A stretch of DNA of 36,197 nucleotides from Winogradskya humida (GCF_016862215.1 NZ_BOMN01000053.1:1-36197), one strand, 5' to 3'. Counted from the stretch's first letter, positions 1 through 8,041 are shown. Translations and numbers: made by a program. The notes: generated by a model from the sequence alone, not told the origin.

Positions 1-218
1 CACCGCTCCAAGTCGCACCGGGCTGTTCGGGCGCGATAAGGGGGCTGGCCTAAGTGTTTGCCCCCGGGAGGTCAGTGTCTTCCCTGGATTCCTCTTGGGT
101 AACGCAGGGTAAGGCCGCGACTACGAATGTCCTGCGCGGCGGAGCAATAGTGTGCGCTTGCTGGCCGACGCCGCATGAAGTTGCTCTGCGATGCAGGTCG
201 ACGCAACATCGAGTCTTG

Positions 219-235
219 AGTGATAACACATCACT
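219..235. promoter_or_regulatory. perfect 6-bp inverted repeat with 5-nt spacer
   Basis: AGTGAT at 219-224 is exactly mirrored by ATCACT at 230-235 around AACAC. The symmetry and size fit a binding site for a dimeric regulator, or a small hairpin. No gene start lies close by inside the window, so what it would control is unknown. Confidence 0.25.
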
Positions 236-374
236 TTTGCCAGGATCACCCTGCGCTTACGGGACCTTACGGATGGGCTTCATTACGGCGCCCCCGAAGT
301 GGTGCGGTCGCAAGGAGCGGTCGACCTATCGGTCCGGTAGCGGTAGTCCGATCCGGAGGCGCCAAATCGCTCTA

Positions 375-425
375 GTCCATCGCTCAAGTCCATCGCTCAA
401 ACCTGCCCGCAGGGCCATCGCTCAG
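375..425. repeat. short direct repeats of CCATCGCTCA
   Basis: A 13-bp unit, GTCCATCGCTCAA, is exactly repeated head to tail at 375-387 and 388-400. A third partial copy (CCATCGCTCAGG) lies near 414-425, and a degenerate one (AATCGCTCTA) just upstream. No coding frame is supported across it. Confidence 0.7.
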
Positions 426-475
426 GCCATCCCGCACGACGGCCCACAGGGTGGTCGCGCAGAGCAGCCCTTAAG

Positions 476-610
476 AAGCGCCTGCCCCTGAGAGTGAGCG
501 CCTGCCCCTGAGGAGTGAGCCGCCTGCCCTGTGAGCCGCCTGCCCTGTGAGTGGCCTGGCCTATGAACGGACTGCCCAGTGGGTGGCCTGCCCTGTGAAC
601 GGCCTGCCAT
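476..610. repeat. imperfect tandem array, unit about 15-21 bp (GCCTGCCCTGTGA-like)
   Basis: Around eight degenerate copies of a unit resembling CGCCTGCCCTGTGAG follow one another with a period of roughly 15 to 21 bases. The two first copies read GCGCCTGCCCCTGAG and the next two GCCGCCTGCCCTGTG. The array sits directly downstream of the mannosyltransferase gene, which lies on the other strand. The variable period argues against a protein-coding repeat. Confidence 0.65.
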
Positions 611-618
611 GAGAGCGC

Positions 619-634
619 CCGGCCCCAGAGCCGG
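619..634 (-). terminator. weak hairpin immediately after the pmt stop codon
   Basis: CCGGC (619-623) and GCCGG (630-634) can pair around a 6-nt loop directly adjoining the minus-strand stop at 635-637. The stem is short and there is no U-run, so this is only a possible terminator. Confidence 0.25.
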
Positions 635-2227
635 TCAGATCCAGCGGCCGCCGAGCCACATTCGGGCTGACCAGTCGTCGTAGGGGATGAGCTGGCCTAC
701 GAAGATCGGATAGAAGTAGGCGAAGCAGAGGGCTACGAGGAGGACGTAGACGCCGGCGACGATGGTGCCCACGAGTTGTCTGTCCGTTCGGCCGGAGCCG
801 GCGAGCATGCCTGATGGTGGGGTCATGATGGCGCCCAGGGCGTAGACGACCGCGAGGATGAGGAAGGGCAGGGCGGGGAGGGCGTAGAACGAGAACATCG
901 TTCGGCCGTCGGCCACTGCGAAGTAGAACCAAGGTAGTAAGCCTGCGACGACGCCGGTGCCGATGGCGAAGGCTCGCCAGTCGCGGCGGGCGATGCCGAA
1001 CCATACGAGGGCTGCCAGGGCCGGCAGGAAGGACCACCACAGTAGCGGGGTGCCCAGGAGGAGGACCTCGGCGGCGCAGCTGGGGGCTCCGCAGTTGCCG
1101 TTGCCGTTCCAGTAGAAGGCGACGGGGCGGCCAAGGAGGAGCCACTGCCAGGGCCAGGACTGGTAGACGTGGCGGTCGGTGAGGCCGCTGTGGAAGTTGT
1201 AGGCCTCGTGGTGGTAGTGCATGAGGTTGAGGAGGGCGCCCAGGATCGGGGGCTCGCTGAGGCCGTTGGCTTCGCGGTAGTGGCGGAAGTAGCCGTCGTT
1301 GGTGACGAACCAGCCGGTCCAGGTGGCGAGGTAGAAGATGATCGACAGGACGAAGCTGAGGATCAGGTAGCCGAGATCGCCCAGCAGGCCGAAGACGACC
1401 GGGCGGCGTACTCCTGCGGAGCGGCGGGCCTGGATGCGCCAGACGACCACGAGCAGGCCGAAGAACGGGGCGAAGAAGAGCGCGCTCCATTTTACGCCGC
1501 AGGCCAGGCCGAAGGTGATGCCCGCGATCATCAGCCACCAGGGGAAGATGCGGGGCTGGCTGTGGGTGGTGGCCGGGTCGAAGCCGTCTTCCAGGCGATT
1601 CAACCAGCGGCGACGGTAGTGGTCGCGGTCGAGCACCAGGGCGGCGAAGGTCATGAGGATGAACAGGCCGAGGAAGATGTCCAGCAGCGAGGTGCGGGAG
1701 AGCACGAGCTGGAAGCCGTCGAGCGTCATCAGCAGGCCCGCGGTGCCGGCCAGCACGATCGAGTGGAACAGCCGGTAGGCGACCCGGATCAGGATCAGGA
1801 TCATCAGGGTGCCGGCGATCGCCGCGGGCAGGCGCCAGCCCAGCTCGTTGTTGCCGTAGGCCTTCTCGCCGAGGGCGATCAGCCATTTACCCAAGGGCGG
1901 ATGCACTACGTACGCGGGCCCGTTGCTCTTCTCGTCCCACTCGACGCCGTGCTGGAGCATGTCCCAGGCGTCGGTCGGGTAGTACACCTCGTCGAAGATG
2001 TAGCTCTTCGGGTGGGTGATGCCGACCAGCCGCAGCACCGCCGCGATCGCCACGATGATCACCGTGACCAACCACGAGTACGGGTTCAGCCAGTTCTCGA
2101 GCGTGGCGAGGCGGCGCCGCACCGCGTCGGGGACGCCGCGCACGCCGACGGCCGCCGGCGCCTCCGGGGTCTCGTCGGCGGGCGGCGGGCTCGTGGTGTC
2201 AGTCTCAGCTGTCGCCGAAGTCACCAC
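635..2227 (-). CDS. pmt: dolichyl/polyprenyl-phosphate-mannose--protein mannosyltransferase (GT39)
   Basis: Integral membrane enzyme that moves mannose from polyprenyl-phosphomannose to Ser/Thr of proteins leaving through Sec, the actinobacterial counterpart of eukaryotic PMTs. The 530-aa length fits the family. A hydrophilic Pro/Ala-rich N-terminus (residues 1-45) precedes many hydrophobic segments. The first external loop, near residue 79, has the family FDEVYY motif with the acidic Asp-Glu pair needed for catalysis, followed by HPPLGK. The C-terminal PMT-like region ends in ARMWLGGRWI. Two GTG codons stand in tandem at 2227 and 2224. A TACGAT hexamer (2236-2231) lies 3 or 6 nt upstream with no Shine-Dalgarno, so a leaderless start at the second GTG is plausible. 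It is divergent from rsmI, a common actinobacterial arrangement. Likely clients include Pro/Thr-rich secreted proteins such as the one at 6742. Confidence 0.93.
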   Translation of the reverse strand: MVTSATAETDTTSPPPADETPEAPAAVGVRGVPDAVRRRLATLENWLNPYSWLVTVIIVAIAAVLRLVGITHPKSYIFDEVYYPTDAWDMLQHGVEWDEKSNGPAYVVHPPLGKWLIALGEKAYGNNELGWRLPAAIAGTLMILILIRVAYRLFHSIVLAGTAGLLMTLDGFQLVLSRTSLLDIFLGLFILMTFAALVLDRDHYRRRWLNRLEDGFDPATTHSQPRIFPWWLMIAGITFGLACGVKWSALFFAPFFGLLVVVWRIQARRSAGVRRPVVFGLLGDLGYLILSFVLSIIFYLATWTGWFVTNDGYFRHYREANGLSEPPILGALLNLMHYHHEAYNFHSGLTDRHVYQSWPWQWLLLGRPVAFYWNGNGNCGAPSCAAEVLLLGTPLLWWSFLPALAALVWFGIARRDWRAFAIGTGVVAGLLPWFYFAVADGRTMFSFYALPALPFLILAVVYALGAIMTPPSGMLAGSGRTDRQLVGTIVAGVYVLLVALCFAYFYPIFVGQLIPYDDWSARMWLGGRWI

Positions 2228-2230
2228 GCG

Positions 2231-2236
2231 ATCGTA
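2231..2236 (-). promoter_or_regulatory. TACGAT -10 element for pmt
   Basis: Read on the minus strand, TACGAT matches the actinobacterial TANNNT -10 box and sits only 3 or 6 nt before the tandem GTG start codons of pmt. This implies a leaderless transcript. No convincing -35 was found. Confidence 0.45.
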
Positions 2237-2298
2237 GGCCGTTCGTCCAGCCCGGTGCCCGGGACGCCCACGTGTACGGCGTGTGATGAACTCGGCGC

Positions 2299-3159
2299 GT
2301 GGAAGATGGCGTGCAGGAGAGCGGTACGGGCCGGGTCGTGCTGGTCGGTGCCCCGCTGGGCAACACCGGGGACGCCTCCACCCGGCTGCGCGAGGTTCTG
2401 ACGACGGCGGACGTGGTGGCGGCCGAGGACACCCGGCGGCTGATCCGGCTGGCCCGGGATCTCGGGATCACCGTCAACGGCCGGATCACGTCGTATTTCG
2501 AGGGCAACGAGGAGCGGCGTACGCCCGATCTCGTCGACGCCCTGCGTGGCGGCGCGGTTGTGGCCGTTGTCACGGACGGCGGCATGCCGAGCGTCTCCGA
2601 CCCGGGGTATCGCCTGGTCCGGGCAGCACTCGACGCCGGTTTCCCGGTGACCTCGGCGCCCGGCCCGAGTGCGGTGACCACGGCGCTGGCCCTGTCCGGC
2701 CTGCCCAGCGACCGGTTCTGCTTCGAGGGGTTCCTGCCGCGCACCGGGTCGCACCGGCGGTCCCGCCTGCGTGAGCTCGCCGCCGAGCCCCGCACGCTGG
2801 TCTTCTTCGAGGCCCCGCACCGCATCACCGCGTCGTTGCAGGACTTCGCGAGTGTCTTCGGCGCCGACCGGGAAGCCGCGGTGTGCCGGGAGCTGACCAA
2901 GACGTACGAGGAGATCCGCCGCGGGCCCCTCGGTGAGCTGGCCGTCTGGTCGGCCGAGAACGAGCCGCGTGGCGAGATCACGGTCGTGGTCGCCGGTGCG
3001 CCGGCCGGGCCCGCCGAGCGTCCCGCCGACGAGGACCTGCGTGCGGCGGTCGCCGAGCGGGAGGCCGGCGGCGCCACCAGGCGGGACGCCATCCAGGCCG
3101 TCGCCGACGCCTACGGCCTGCGCAAACGCGAGGTCTACGCCCTGGTCCACGCCCAATAG
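2299..3159 (+). CDS. rsmI: 16S rRNA (cytidine(1402)-2'-O)-methyltransferase RsmI
   Basis: SAM-dependent tetrapyrrole-methylase-fold enzyme that 2'-O-methylates C1402 of 16S rRNA in the decoding centre. Residues 10-25 carry VLVGAPLGNTGD, the family's P-loop-like start (often TPIGN), followed by AAEDTRR, then VTDGGMPSVSDPG (the GxPxxxDPG core), APGPSAV and EAPHRI, all characteristic of RsmI. The 286-aa length is normal. The start is GTG at 2299; a second GTG at 2311 is possible. The coding region ends at TAG 3157-3159, but the same frame continues without another stop for 38 codons of an AAAEKHAQQ repeat. RsmI may therefore once have had, or by readthrough may still have, a longer repetitive C-terminal tail. 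Confidence 0.95.
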   Translation: MEDGVQESGTGRVVLVGAPLGNTGDASTRLREVLTTADVVAAEDTRRLIRLARDLGITVNGRITSYFEGNEERRTPDLVDALRGGAVVAVVTDGGMPSVSDPGYRLVRAALDAGFPVTSAPGPSAVTTALALSGLPSDRFCFEGFLPRTGSHRRSRLRELAAEPRTLVFFEAPHRITASLQDFASVFGADREAAVCRELTKTYEEIRRGPLGELAVWSAENEPRGEITVVVAGAPAGPAERPADEDLRAAVAEREAGGATRRDAIQAVADAYGLRKREVYALVHAQ

Positions 3160-3276
3160 GCGGCGGCCGAAAAGCACGCCCAGCAGGCCGCGGCCGAAAA
3201 GCACGTCCAGCAGGCCGCGGCTGAGAAGCACGCCCAGCAGGCCGCGGCCGAAAGCGCTGAGAAGCACGCTCAGTAG
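3160..3276 (+). repeat. 27-bp tandem repeat, in frame with rsmI after its stop
   Basis: Four copies of a 27-bp unit encode AAAEKHAQQ in the rsmI frame: 3160-3186, 3187-3213, 3214-3240 and 3241-3276. The last has a 9-bp insertion (SAE) and ends at TAG 3274-3276. Most differences between copies are at third codon positions (GCG/GCC/GCT, GAA/GAG), with one Ala/Val change. The rsmI stop TAG replaces the CAG of the second Gln in what would be the first unit (HAQ-stop-AAAEK). The second stop falls at the same place in the unit. Confidence 0.85.
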
Positions 3277-4616
3277 GTCGCGATGAGGAAGCCGGCGAGC
3301 AGCAGCAACGGCCCGGTGAGGCTGAGCAGCACCGCGCCGCGCCGGGCCTGGGCGGTCTCCAGTCGCCGGGCGCCGGTCAGCGCGGCGATGCCGAGCCCGC
3401 AGAGCATCACCAGCAGGAACGCGAGGGTCCAGCGCAGGTGGACCAGCAGGCTCGTCTCGCCGACGTACGCCTGCCGGCTGGTCATGCTCACCATCCGGGC
3501 CTGTCCGACGGAGCCGACGGTCCGCTGGCCTGCCTTCACGCCGAGCAGGGCGATGTTCTCGGCCTTGTAGGACCCGTTGGCGGCGGTGAAGGAGCCGGTG
3601 CACCGCTGGGTGACGCCCGATCCGGTGCACTGGGAGACCGTGGCGGTGCCTTCGCGGCCGTGCCCGACCGCGAGCCAGAACGGTTCGGCGCTGACCCAGG
3701 AGAAGAACGCGGCGACGAGTGCGAGCGCCAGCAGGGCGACGAGTCCGCTGACGGGGTGGCGGGGATCACGTGGTGGGCGCTTCGGAGGGCGTCCCGCGCC
3801 GAGCTTCTCCCGGGTCTCGGCGGGCGGCCACGCCGCATTGGCGGCGCGCTCCTCCTCGGTGCGCCAGAACGGCGAGGTCTCCAGCAGGGCGGCGGTGCGC
3901 TCTGCGCGTACCCGATCCTGAAGGGCCCGGTCGGCACGGGCCCGGTCCTCCCTCGCCCGGCCGAGCCGCGACCGGGCCGGTGGTTTGGGCAGGGCCACGG
4001 TGGGCCGGTTGCGGTCCTGCTCAGGCACAATCAATTCCTCGGGTACGCCCGGAGCAACGGTCTCGCCCTCCAGGGTCATCGGACCACCCGGCCGGGCACC
4101 GGACGGGGCAACGGGCGCCTGGACAACGGGCGGCCGGATCGGGTCGTCGAGCGGGAGCGCGGCGAGCAGGTCGACGATCGTGGGCTCGTGATCCGGGTCG
4201 ATCGGGGCTGCCTCGGGTACGGGTCTCGATGCGTACGCCGTACTCGTGCCCTGAGGGTTGAAGCGCTCGTTGCCCACCTGGTCGTGCGCCTGCTCGACGC
4301 CCTCGGTCTCGGTCTTCCGCGCCCGTTCCCGCTTCCGCGCGGGCTTCGGCGGGGCGATTTTCGGTGGGGCCTCGCCGGTCAGCGCGGTGGTCGTGTCCTG
4401 CATGCCGGCCTCGTGCGCCGTCGCGGCCTCGCCCGTGTGCTCTGCCTGCTTCGGCGCTTCCAGCGTCTCGGCCGCCCCGCGCCGTGACCGGCTCCGCGTG
4501 GTTTCCTGCGGGCCGAGGTCGCCGGACCACCAGGTGCCGGTTCCTCGATCCGTCCAGGTCCACGGCTCGCCCTCGTGGCGTGGCGTTTGCCCAGGCTGGG
4601 GTGCGTCTCCGGTCAT
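3270..4616 (-). CDS. membrane protein with long disordered N-terminus, function unknown
   Basis: I do not recognise a named family. From the ATG at 4616 the protein is 448 aa. The first part (about residues 1-285) is hydrophilic, rich in Pro, Glu, Arg and Thr, with an early WTWTDRGTGTWWSG motif and Arg/Glu-rich stretches near residues 225-255, so it is probably disordered and cytoplasmic. The C-terminal third has three hydrophobic segments: one after HPVSG, one starting LRWTLAFLLVMLCGLG, and one at the very end (LLLLAGFLIATY). Between the first two lies an outside or lumenal loop with two Cys (SQCTGSG...RCTGS), possibly disulfide-bonded. Starts further upstream (4625, 4721) are open, but 4721 would run close to metG. 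Its 3' end abuts the rsmI repeat array convergently. Confidence 0.7.
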   Translation of the reverse strand: MTGDAPQPGQTPRHEGEPWTWTDRGTGTWWSGDLGPQETTRSRSRRGAAETLEAPKQAEHTGEAATAHEAGMQDTTTALTGEAPPKIAPPKPARKRERARKTETEGVEQAHDQVGNERFNPQGTSTAYASRPVPEAAPIDPDHEPTIVDLLAALPLDDPIRPPVVQAPVAPSGARPGGPMTLEGETVAPGVPEELIVPEQDRNRPTVALPKPPARSRLGRAREDRARADRALQDRVRAERTAALLETSPFWRTEEERAANAAWPPAETREKLGAGRPPKRPPRDPRHPVSGLVALLALALVAAFFSWVSAEPFWLAVGHGREGTATVSQCTGSGVTQRCTGSFTAANGSYKAENIALLGVKAGQRTVGSVGQARMVSMTSRQAYVGETSLLVHLRWTLAFLLVMLCGLGIAALTGARRLETAQARRGAVLLSLTGPLLLLAGFLIATY

Positions 4617-4721
4617 GTGTCCCATTGGACTACGGGTCGGGTCGGCAAAATGGCAGATAAGCCAGGTGTCGGTCAAAAGGGGTGTTGTCCAGTCCGTTCG
4701 CGCTATCCGGGGCGGGGTCAC

Positions 4722-4727
4722 TACGCT
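4722..4727 (+). promoter_or_regulatory. TACGCT -10 element for leaderless metG
   Basis: TACGCT fits TANNNT and is followed by 8 nt and then the metG ATG. There is no purine-rich Shine-Dalgarno in the gap, so transcription would start at or next to the initiator codon. Confidence 0.5.
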
Positions 4728-4735
4728 TGTTATTC

Positions 4736-6520
4736 ATGAGTCACGTTCTAGCCGCGGTTGCCTGGCCCTACGCCAACGGACCGCGTCACATCGGTCATGT
4801 CTCCGGCTTCGGGGTGCCCTCCGACGTTTTCAGCCGGTACATGCGGATGTCCGGCCACGACGTACTCATGGTCTCGGGCACCGACGAGCACGGCACCCCG
4901 ATCCAGGTCCAGGCCGACGCCGAGGGGGTCACGCCGCGCGAGCTGGCCGACCGCTACAACCGGGTCATCGTCGAAGACCTGCACGGGCTCGGCCTGTCAT
5001 ACGACCTTTTCACCCGGACCACGACGCGTAACCACTACTCGGTCGTGCAGGAGCTCTTCAAGGGCCTGCACGACAACGGCTACATCATCGCCAAGACCAC
5101 GCTGGGGGCGATCTCGCCGTCGACCGGGCGCACCCTGCCCGACCGCTACATCGAGGGCACCTGCCCGATCTGCGGGTACGGCAGCGCCCGCGGCGACCAG
5201 TGCGACAACTGCGGCAACCAGCTCGACCCCGAGCAGCTGATCAACCCGAAGTCGCGGATCAACGGCGAGGTCCCGGAGTTCGTCGAGACCGAGCACTTCT
5301 TCCTCGACCTGCCCGCGTTCGCCGAGGCGCTGGGCAAGTGGCTCGACACCCGCGACGACTGGCGCCCCAACGTCCTGAAGTTCTCCAAGAACCTGGTGGA
5401 GGACCTGCAGCCCCGGGCGATCACCCGCGACCTCGAGTGGGGCGTCCCGATCCCCCTGGAGGGCTGGGAGGACCGCAACGACAAGCGCATCTACGTGTGG
5501 TTCGACGCGGTCATCGGTTACCTGTCGGCGTCCATCGAGTGGGCTCGGCGCTCCGGGGACCCCGAGGCCTGGCGCAAGTGGTGGCAGGATTCCGACGCGC
5601 TCGGTTACTACTTCATGGGCAAGGACAACATCGTCTTCCACTCGGTGATCTGGCCGTCGCTGCTGCTCGGTTACTCGGGTGAGGGCGACAAGGGTGGCAA
5701 GCCGGGCTCGCTGGGCGCGCTCAACCTGCCCACCGAGGTGGTTTCCAGCGAGTATCTGACGATGGAGGGCCGCAAGTTCTCCTCGTCGCGCAAGGTCGTC
5801 ATCTACGTCCGCGACTTCCTCGAGCGTTACGACGCCGACGCGCTGCGGTATTTCATCGCCGCCGCCGGCCCGGAGTCCAACGACACCGACTTCACCTGGG
5901 CCGAGTTCGTCCGGCGCAACAACGACGAGCTGGTGGCCGGCTGGGGCAACCTGGTCAACCGGTCGGTCTCGATGGCGGCCAAGAACTTCGGCGCCGTCCC
6001 CGAGGCCGGTGAGCTGACCGAGGATGACAAGGCGCTGCTCGACGTCGCTCGCAAGGGCTTCGACACCGTCGGCGAGCTGCTCGGCAAGCACCGGCAGAAG
6101 GCGGCGATCGGCGAGGCCATGCGCGTGGTGGCCGAGGCCAACAAGTACCTCTCCGACCAGGCGCCCTGGAAGCTCAAGGACGAGGCCACCAAGCCCCGGA
6201 TGGGCACCGTCCTGCACGTGGCGCTCCAGGTCATCAGCGATGCCAACACGCTGCTGACGCCGTTCCTGCCGCACTCCGCGCAGAAGGTCTTCGAGCTGCT
6301 CGGCGGGGTCGGGGTGCACGCGCCGATGCCGTCGATCGTGGAGGTCGAGGACCTCGACGGCGGACCGTCCTATCCGGTGCTCACCGGCGACTACACGGTG
6401 GGCGCCAAGTGGGACTCGGTGCCACTGGTGGCGGGCACGCCGCTCGCCACGCCGACGCCGATTTTCCGCAAGCTCGACGTCTCGGTGATCGAGGAAGAGC
6501 TGGAGCGCCTCGCCTCCTGA
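4736..6520 (+). CDS. metG: methionyl-tRNA synthetase
   Basis: Class I aminoacyl-tRNA synthetase charging tRNA-Met with methionine. From ATG 4736 the product is 594 aa. The HIGH signature is at residues 18-21 within GPRHIGHVSG. The KMSKS equivalent is KFSSSR (347-352), the form often seen in actinobacterial MetG. Four cysteines (C143, C146, C156, C159 in a CPIC...CDNC knuckle) form a zinc-binding insertion in the connective peptide. The anticodon-binding helical domain follows from about 430. The family N-terminus (SHVLAAVAWPYANG) supports this start over an in-frame ATG at 4682, which would add 18 unrelated residues. No EMAP-like C-terminal extension is present, as is usual for this subtype. 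A rho-independent terminator follows at 6538. Confidence 0.97.
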   Translation: MSHVLAAVAWPYANGPRHIGHVSGFGVPSDVFSRYMRMSGHDVLMVSGTDEHGTPIQVQADAEGVTPRELADRYNRVIVEDLHGLGLSYDLFTRTTTRNHYSVVQELFKGLHDNGYIIAKTTLGAISPSTGRTLPDRYIEGTCPICGYGSARGDQCDNCGNQLDPEQLINPKSRINGEVPEFVETEHFFLDLPAFAEALGKWLDTRDDWRPNVLKFSKNLVEDLQPRAITRDLEWGVPIPLEGWEDRNDKRIYVWFDAVIGYLSASIEWARRSGDPEAWRKWWQDSDALGYYFMGKDNIVFHSVIWPSLLLGYSGEGDKGGKPGSLGALNLPTEVVSSEYLTMEGRKFSSSRKVVIYVRDFLERYDADALRYFIAAAGPESNDTDFTWAEFVRRNNDELVAGWGNLVNRSVSMAAKNFGAVPEAGELTEDDKALLDVARKGFDTVGELLGKHRQKAAIGEAMRVVAEANKYLSDQAPWKLKDEATKPRMGTVLHVALQVISDANTLLTPFLPHSAQKVFELLGGVGVHAPMPSIVEVEDLDGGPSYPVLTGDYTVGAKWDSVPLVAGTPLATPTPIFRKLDVSVIEEELERLAS

Positions 6521-6537
6521 CACATTTATGCAGGTCA

Positions 6538-6569
6538 GCCCGTCGTGTGTATTCTCACGGCGGGCTTTC
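6538..6569 (+). terminator. rho-independent-like terminator after metG
   Basis: GCCCGTCGTG (6538-6547) pairs with CACGGCGGGC (6556-6565), a 10-bp stem with one G-T wobble and an 8-nt loop, followed by TTTCC and a further T-rich stretch. It closes the metG transcript 17 nt after its stop. Confidence 0.75.
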
Positions 6570-6741
6570 CTCAATTTTGGCTGGGAATCGGATTGATCAG
6601 GCTGGCTGCCGTCGGGTACTTTCATGCCCGACCACGGGGGAAACGCTTGCGTTTCATCGGTACGGCGCCGTTCTATCGTTGCGGCCCGTGCCGTATCGAC
6701 ATGTCTCCTTCGTCAGGGTCACCCCCCTCAAAGGAGTTTCC

Positions 6742-8031
6742 TTGAACGCACGCCTCAAGCGGCCGATCCTGGCCGTTGTTGTCAGCAGTGCCCTGCTGGC
6801 CGGCGGCGCTTTCGCCGCCTCGCCGGCCCTCGCCTCCGACTCCGGCCGTTCCGCCACCGCTGACGCGGGTGCGGTCCTGGCCGACGAGCCGACCCCGGAC
6901 CCGTCCGAGACGACTCCGACCCCGGAGCCCTCCGAGACGACCCCGGCTCCGGACCCCTCGGAGACGACCTCGGCTCCCGAGCCCTCCGACACGCCCACCA
7001 CCTCGGCGCCGGAGCCCTCCGACACCCCCACCACCTCGGACCCCGAGCCGTCGGGGACCACCACTCCGCCGGTGGAGCCGAGCAGCCCGCCGACCTCGAC
7101 GCCGCCGGTGCCCGACACCATCAAGCCGACGGGCAAGTTCTCGCTCAACACGACCTCGCTGTGGGTGGGCCAGAAGGTCACCTTCACCCAGGGCGCGGTT
7201 ACCGACAACGGCCCGGTCACCGAGGTCACCCGCGTGGTGAGCTGGGGCGACGGCACGTCGACGACGCTGAAGGCCACGGGCCAGGCGCCGGTCAACAAGC
7301 AGTACACCCGCAACGGCAAGTTCACGATCACGCTGACGGTCACGGACAAGGCCAAGAACTCCAGCAAGACCAGCAGCGTCCTGAACGTGACCGTGCCGGG
7401 CAAGTTCAAGATCAGCAAGTACAGCATCTGGCCCGGTGAGCGCGTCACCACCACGTTCAGCAGCGTCCCCGCCGGCACCACGCGGATCCGCTTCGACAAC
7501 GGTGACGGCTACGTCCAGGAGATCAAGCCGAAGAACCAGGCGATCAAGGTCTTCTACTACCACCGCAAGAACGGCGGCCTGATCAAGGGCAAGGTCACCC
7601 TGCGGGCCACGTTCTACAACAAGTTCGGCGCGTCCTCCGCGGTCTACGTCGGTGTGGTCAACGTCAAGACCGACTCGTGGAAGCCCGTCGTCTCGGTCAA
7701 GAAGCCGAAGAACCCCACGAAGATCAAGTCGTGGAAGACCGTCACCGGCACGGTGTCGGACAAGGGCTCCGGCGCACCTTACGTGTACGTCTGGGTCACG
7801 CGGATCAACGGCAGCGCCGTCTACTGCTACACCCCGGCGAAGAAGTGGAAGCGCGTCTACTCGGAGGAGCAGTACAACAACTGCGCCCCGGTCGCCATCA
7901 CTCCTTCCAAGGGCAAGTGGTCGCTGAAGATCAACGGCCTCGGCAAGGGCACGGTCTACGTCGACGCTCGCGCGTGGGACTGGGCCGACAACGCCAGCAA
8001 GTGGGCCTCGATCCAGTCGAAGGTCAAGTAA
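6742..8031 (+). CDS. secreted Pro/Thr/Ser-rich protein with PKD domain
   Basis: Start TTG at 6742 follows AAGGAG (6731-6736) with good spacing and gives a 429-aa protein. The in-frame upstream ATG at 6409 lies inside metG and is rejected. Residues 1-30 form a Sec signal peptide (KRP, then a hydrophobic stretch, then ASPALAS with a likely AXA cleavage). Residues about 50-130 are a low-complexity linker of EPSETTPT/EPSDTPTTS repeats, a typical target for O-mannosylation. Then comes a PKD-type Ig-like fold (VSWGDGTSTT ... ITLTVTDKAKN), a second beta-rich segment, and a third Ig-like, Lys-rich segment (KPVVSVKKPKNPTKIKSWKTVTG) with two cysteines. No catalytic motif was seen; a surface or adhesion role is only a guess. 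About 170 nt of untranslated leader precedes it, and a strong terminator follows. Confidence 0.85.
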   Translation: MNARLKRPILAVVVSSALLAGGAFAASPALASDSGRSATADAGAVLADEPTPDPSETTPTPEPSETTPAPDPSETTSAPEPSDTPTTSAPEPSDTPTTSDPEPSGTTTPPVEPSSPPTSTPPVPDTIKPTGKFSLNTTSLWVGQKVTFTQGAVTDNGPVTEVTRVVSWGDGTSTTLKATGQAPVNKQYTRNGKFTITLTVTDKAKNSSKTSSVLNVTVPGKFKISKYSIWPGERVTTTFSSVPAGTTRIRFDNGDGYVQEIKPKNQAIKVFYYHRKNGGLIKGKVTLRATFYNKFGASSAVYVGVVNVKTDSWKPVVSVKKPKNPTKIKSWKTVTGTVSDKGSGAPYVYVWVTRINGSAVYCYTPAKKWKRVYSEEQYNNCAPVAITPSKGKWSLKINGLGKGTVYVDARAWDWADNASKWASIQSKVK

Positions 8032-8041
8032 CCGAACAGGA

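Larger units (their letters stand above)
1..634. other. intergenic stretch without a convincing gene
   Basis: No reading frame here has the codon bias of the neighbouring genes. The longest open frame (54-491, plus) is rich in Arg, Ser, Pro and Cys, has no recognisable motif and no ribosome binding site, so I treat it as chance. Base composition in roughly 60-330 is less GC-rich than the rest of the window. The stretch holds a 17-bp inverted repeat (219-235) and two families of short imperfect direct repeats (about 375-425 and 476-610). It ends against the stop codon of the minus-strand mannosyltransferase gene. Confidence 0.6.

Noticed and set aside
54..491. Open frame of 145 codons at the left end
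   Set aside because: Composition unlike the genome's genes, no ribosome site, no motif, and it runs into the repeat arrays.
375..610. CRISPR array
   Set aside because: Units are too short and degenerate, with no regular spacers and no cas genes.
6409..6741. Extending the PKD protein to the upstream ATG
   Set aside because: The extension lies inside metG and removes the signal peptide from the N-terminus; TTG 6742 has a proper AAGGAG.
6569..6741. Riboswitch in the leader of the PKD protein gene
   Set aside because: The leader is long and has a small hairpin (TACGGC/GCCGTA), but I could not match any riboswitch consensus.
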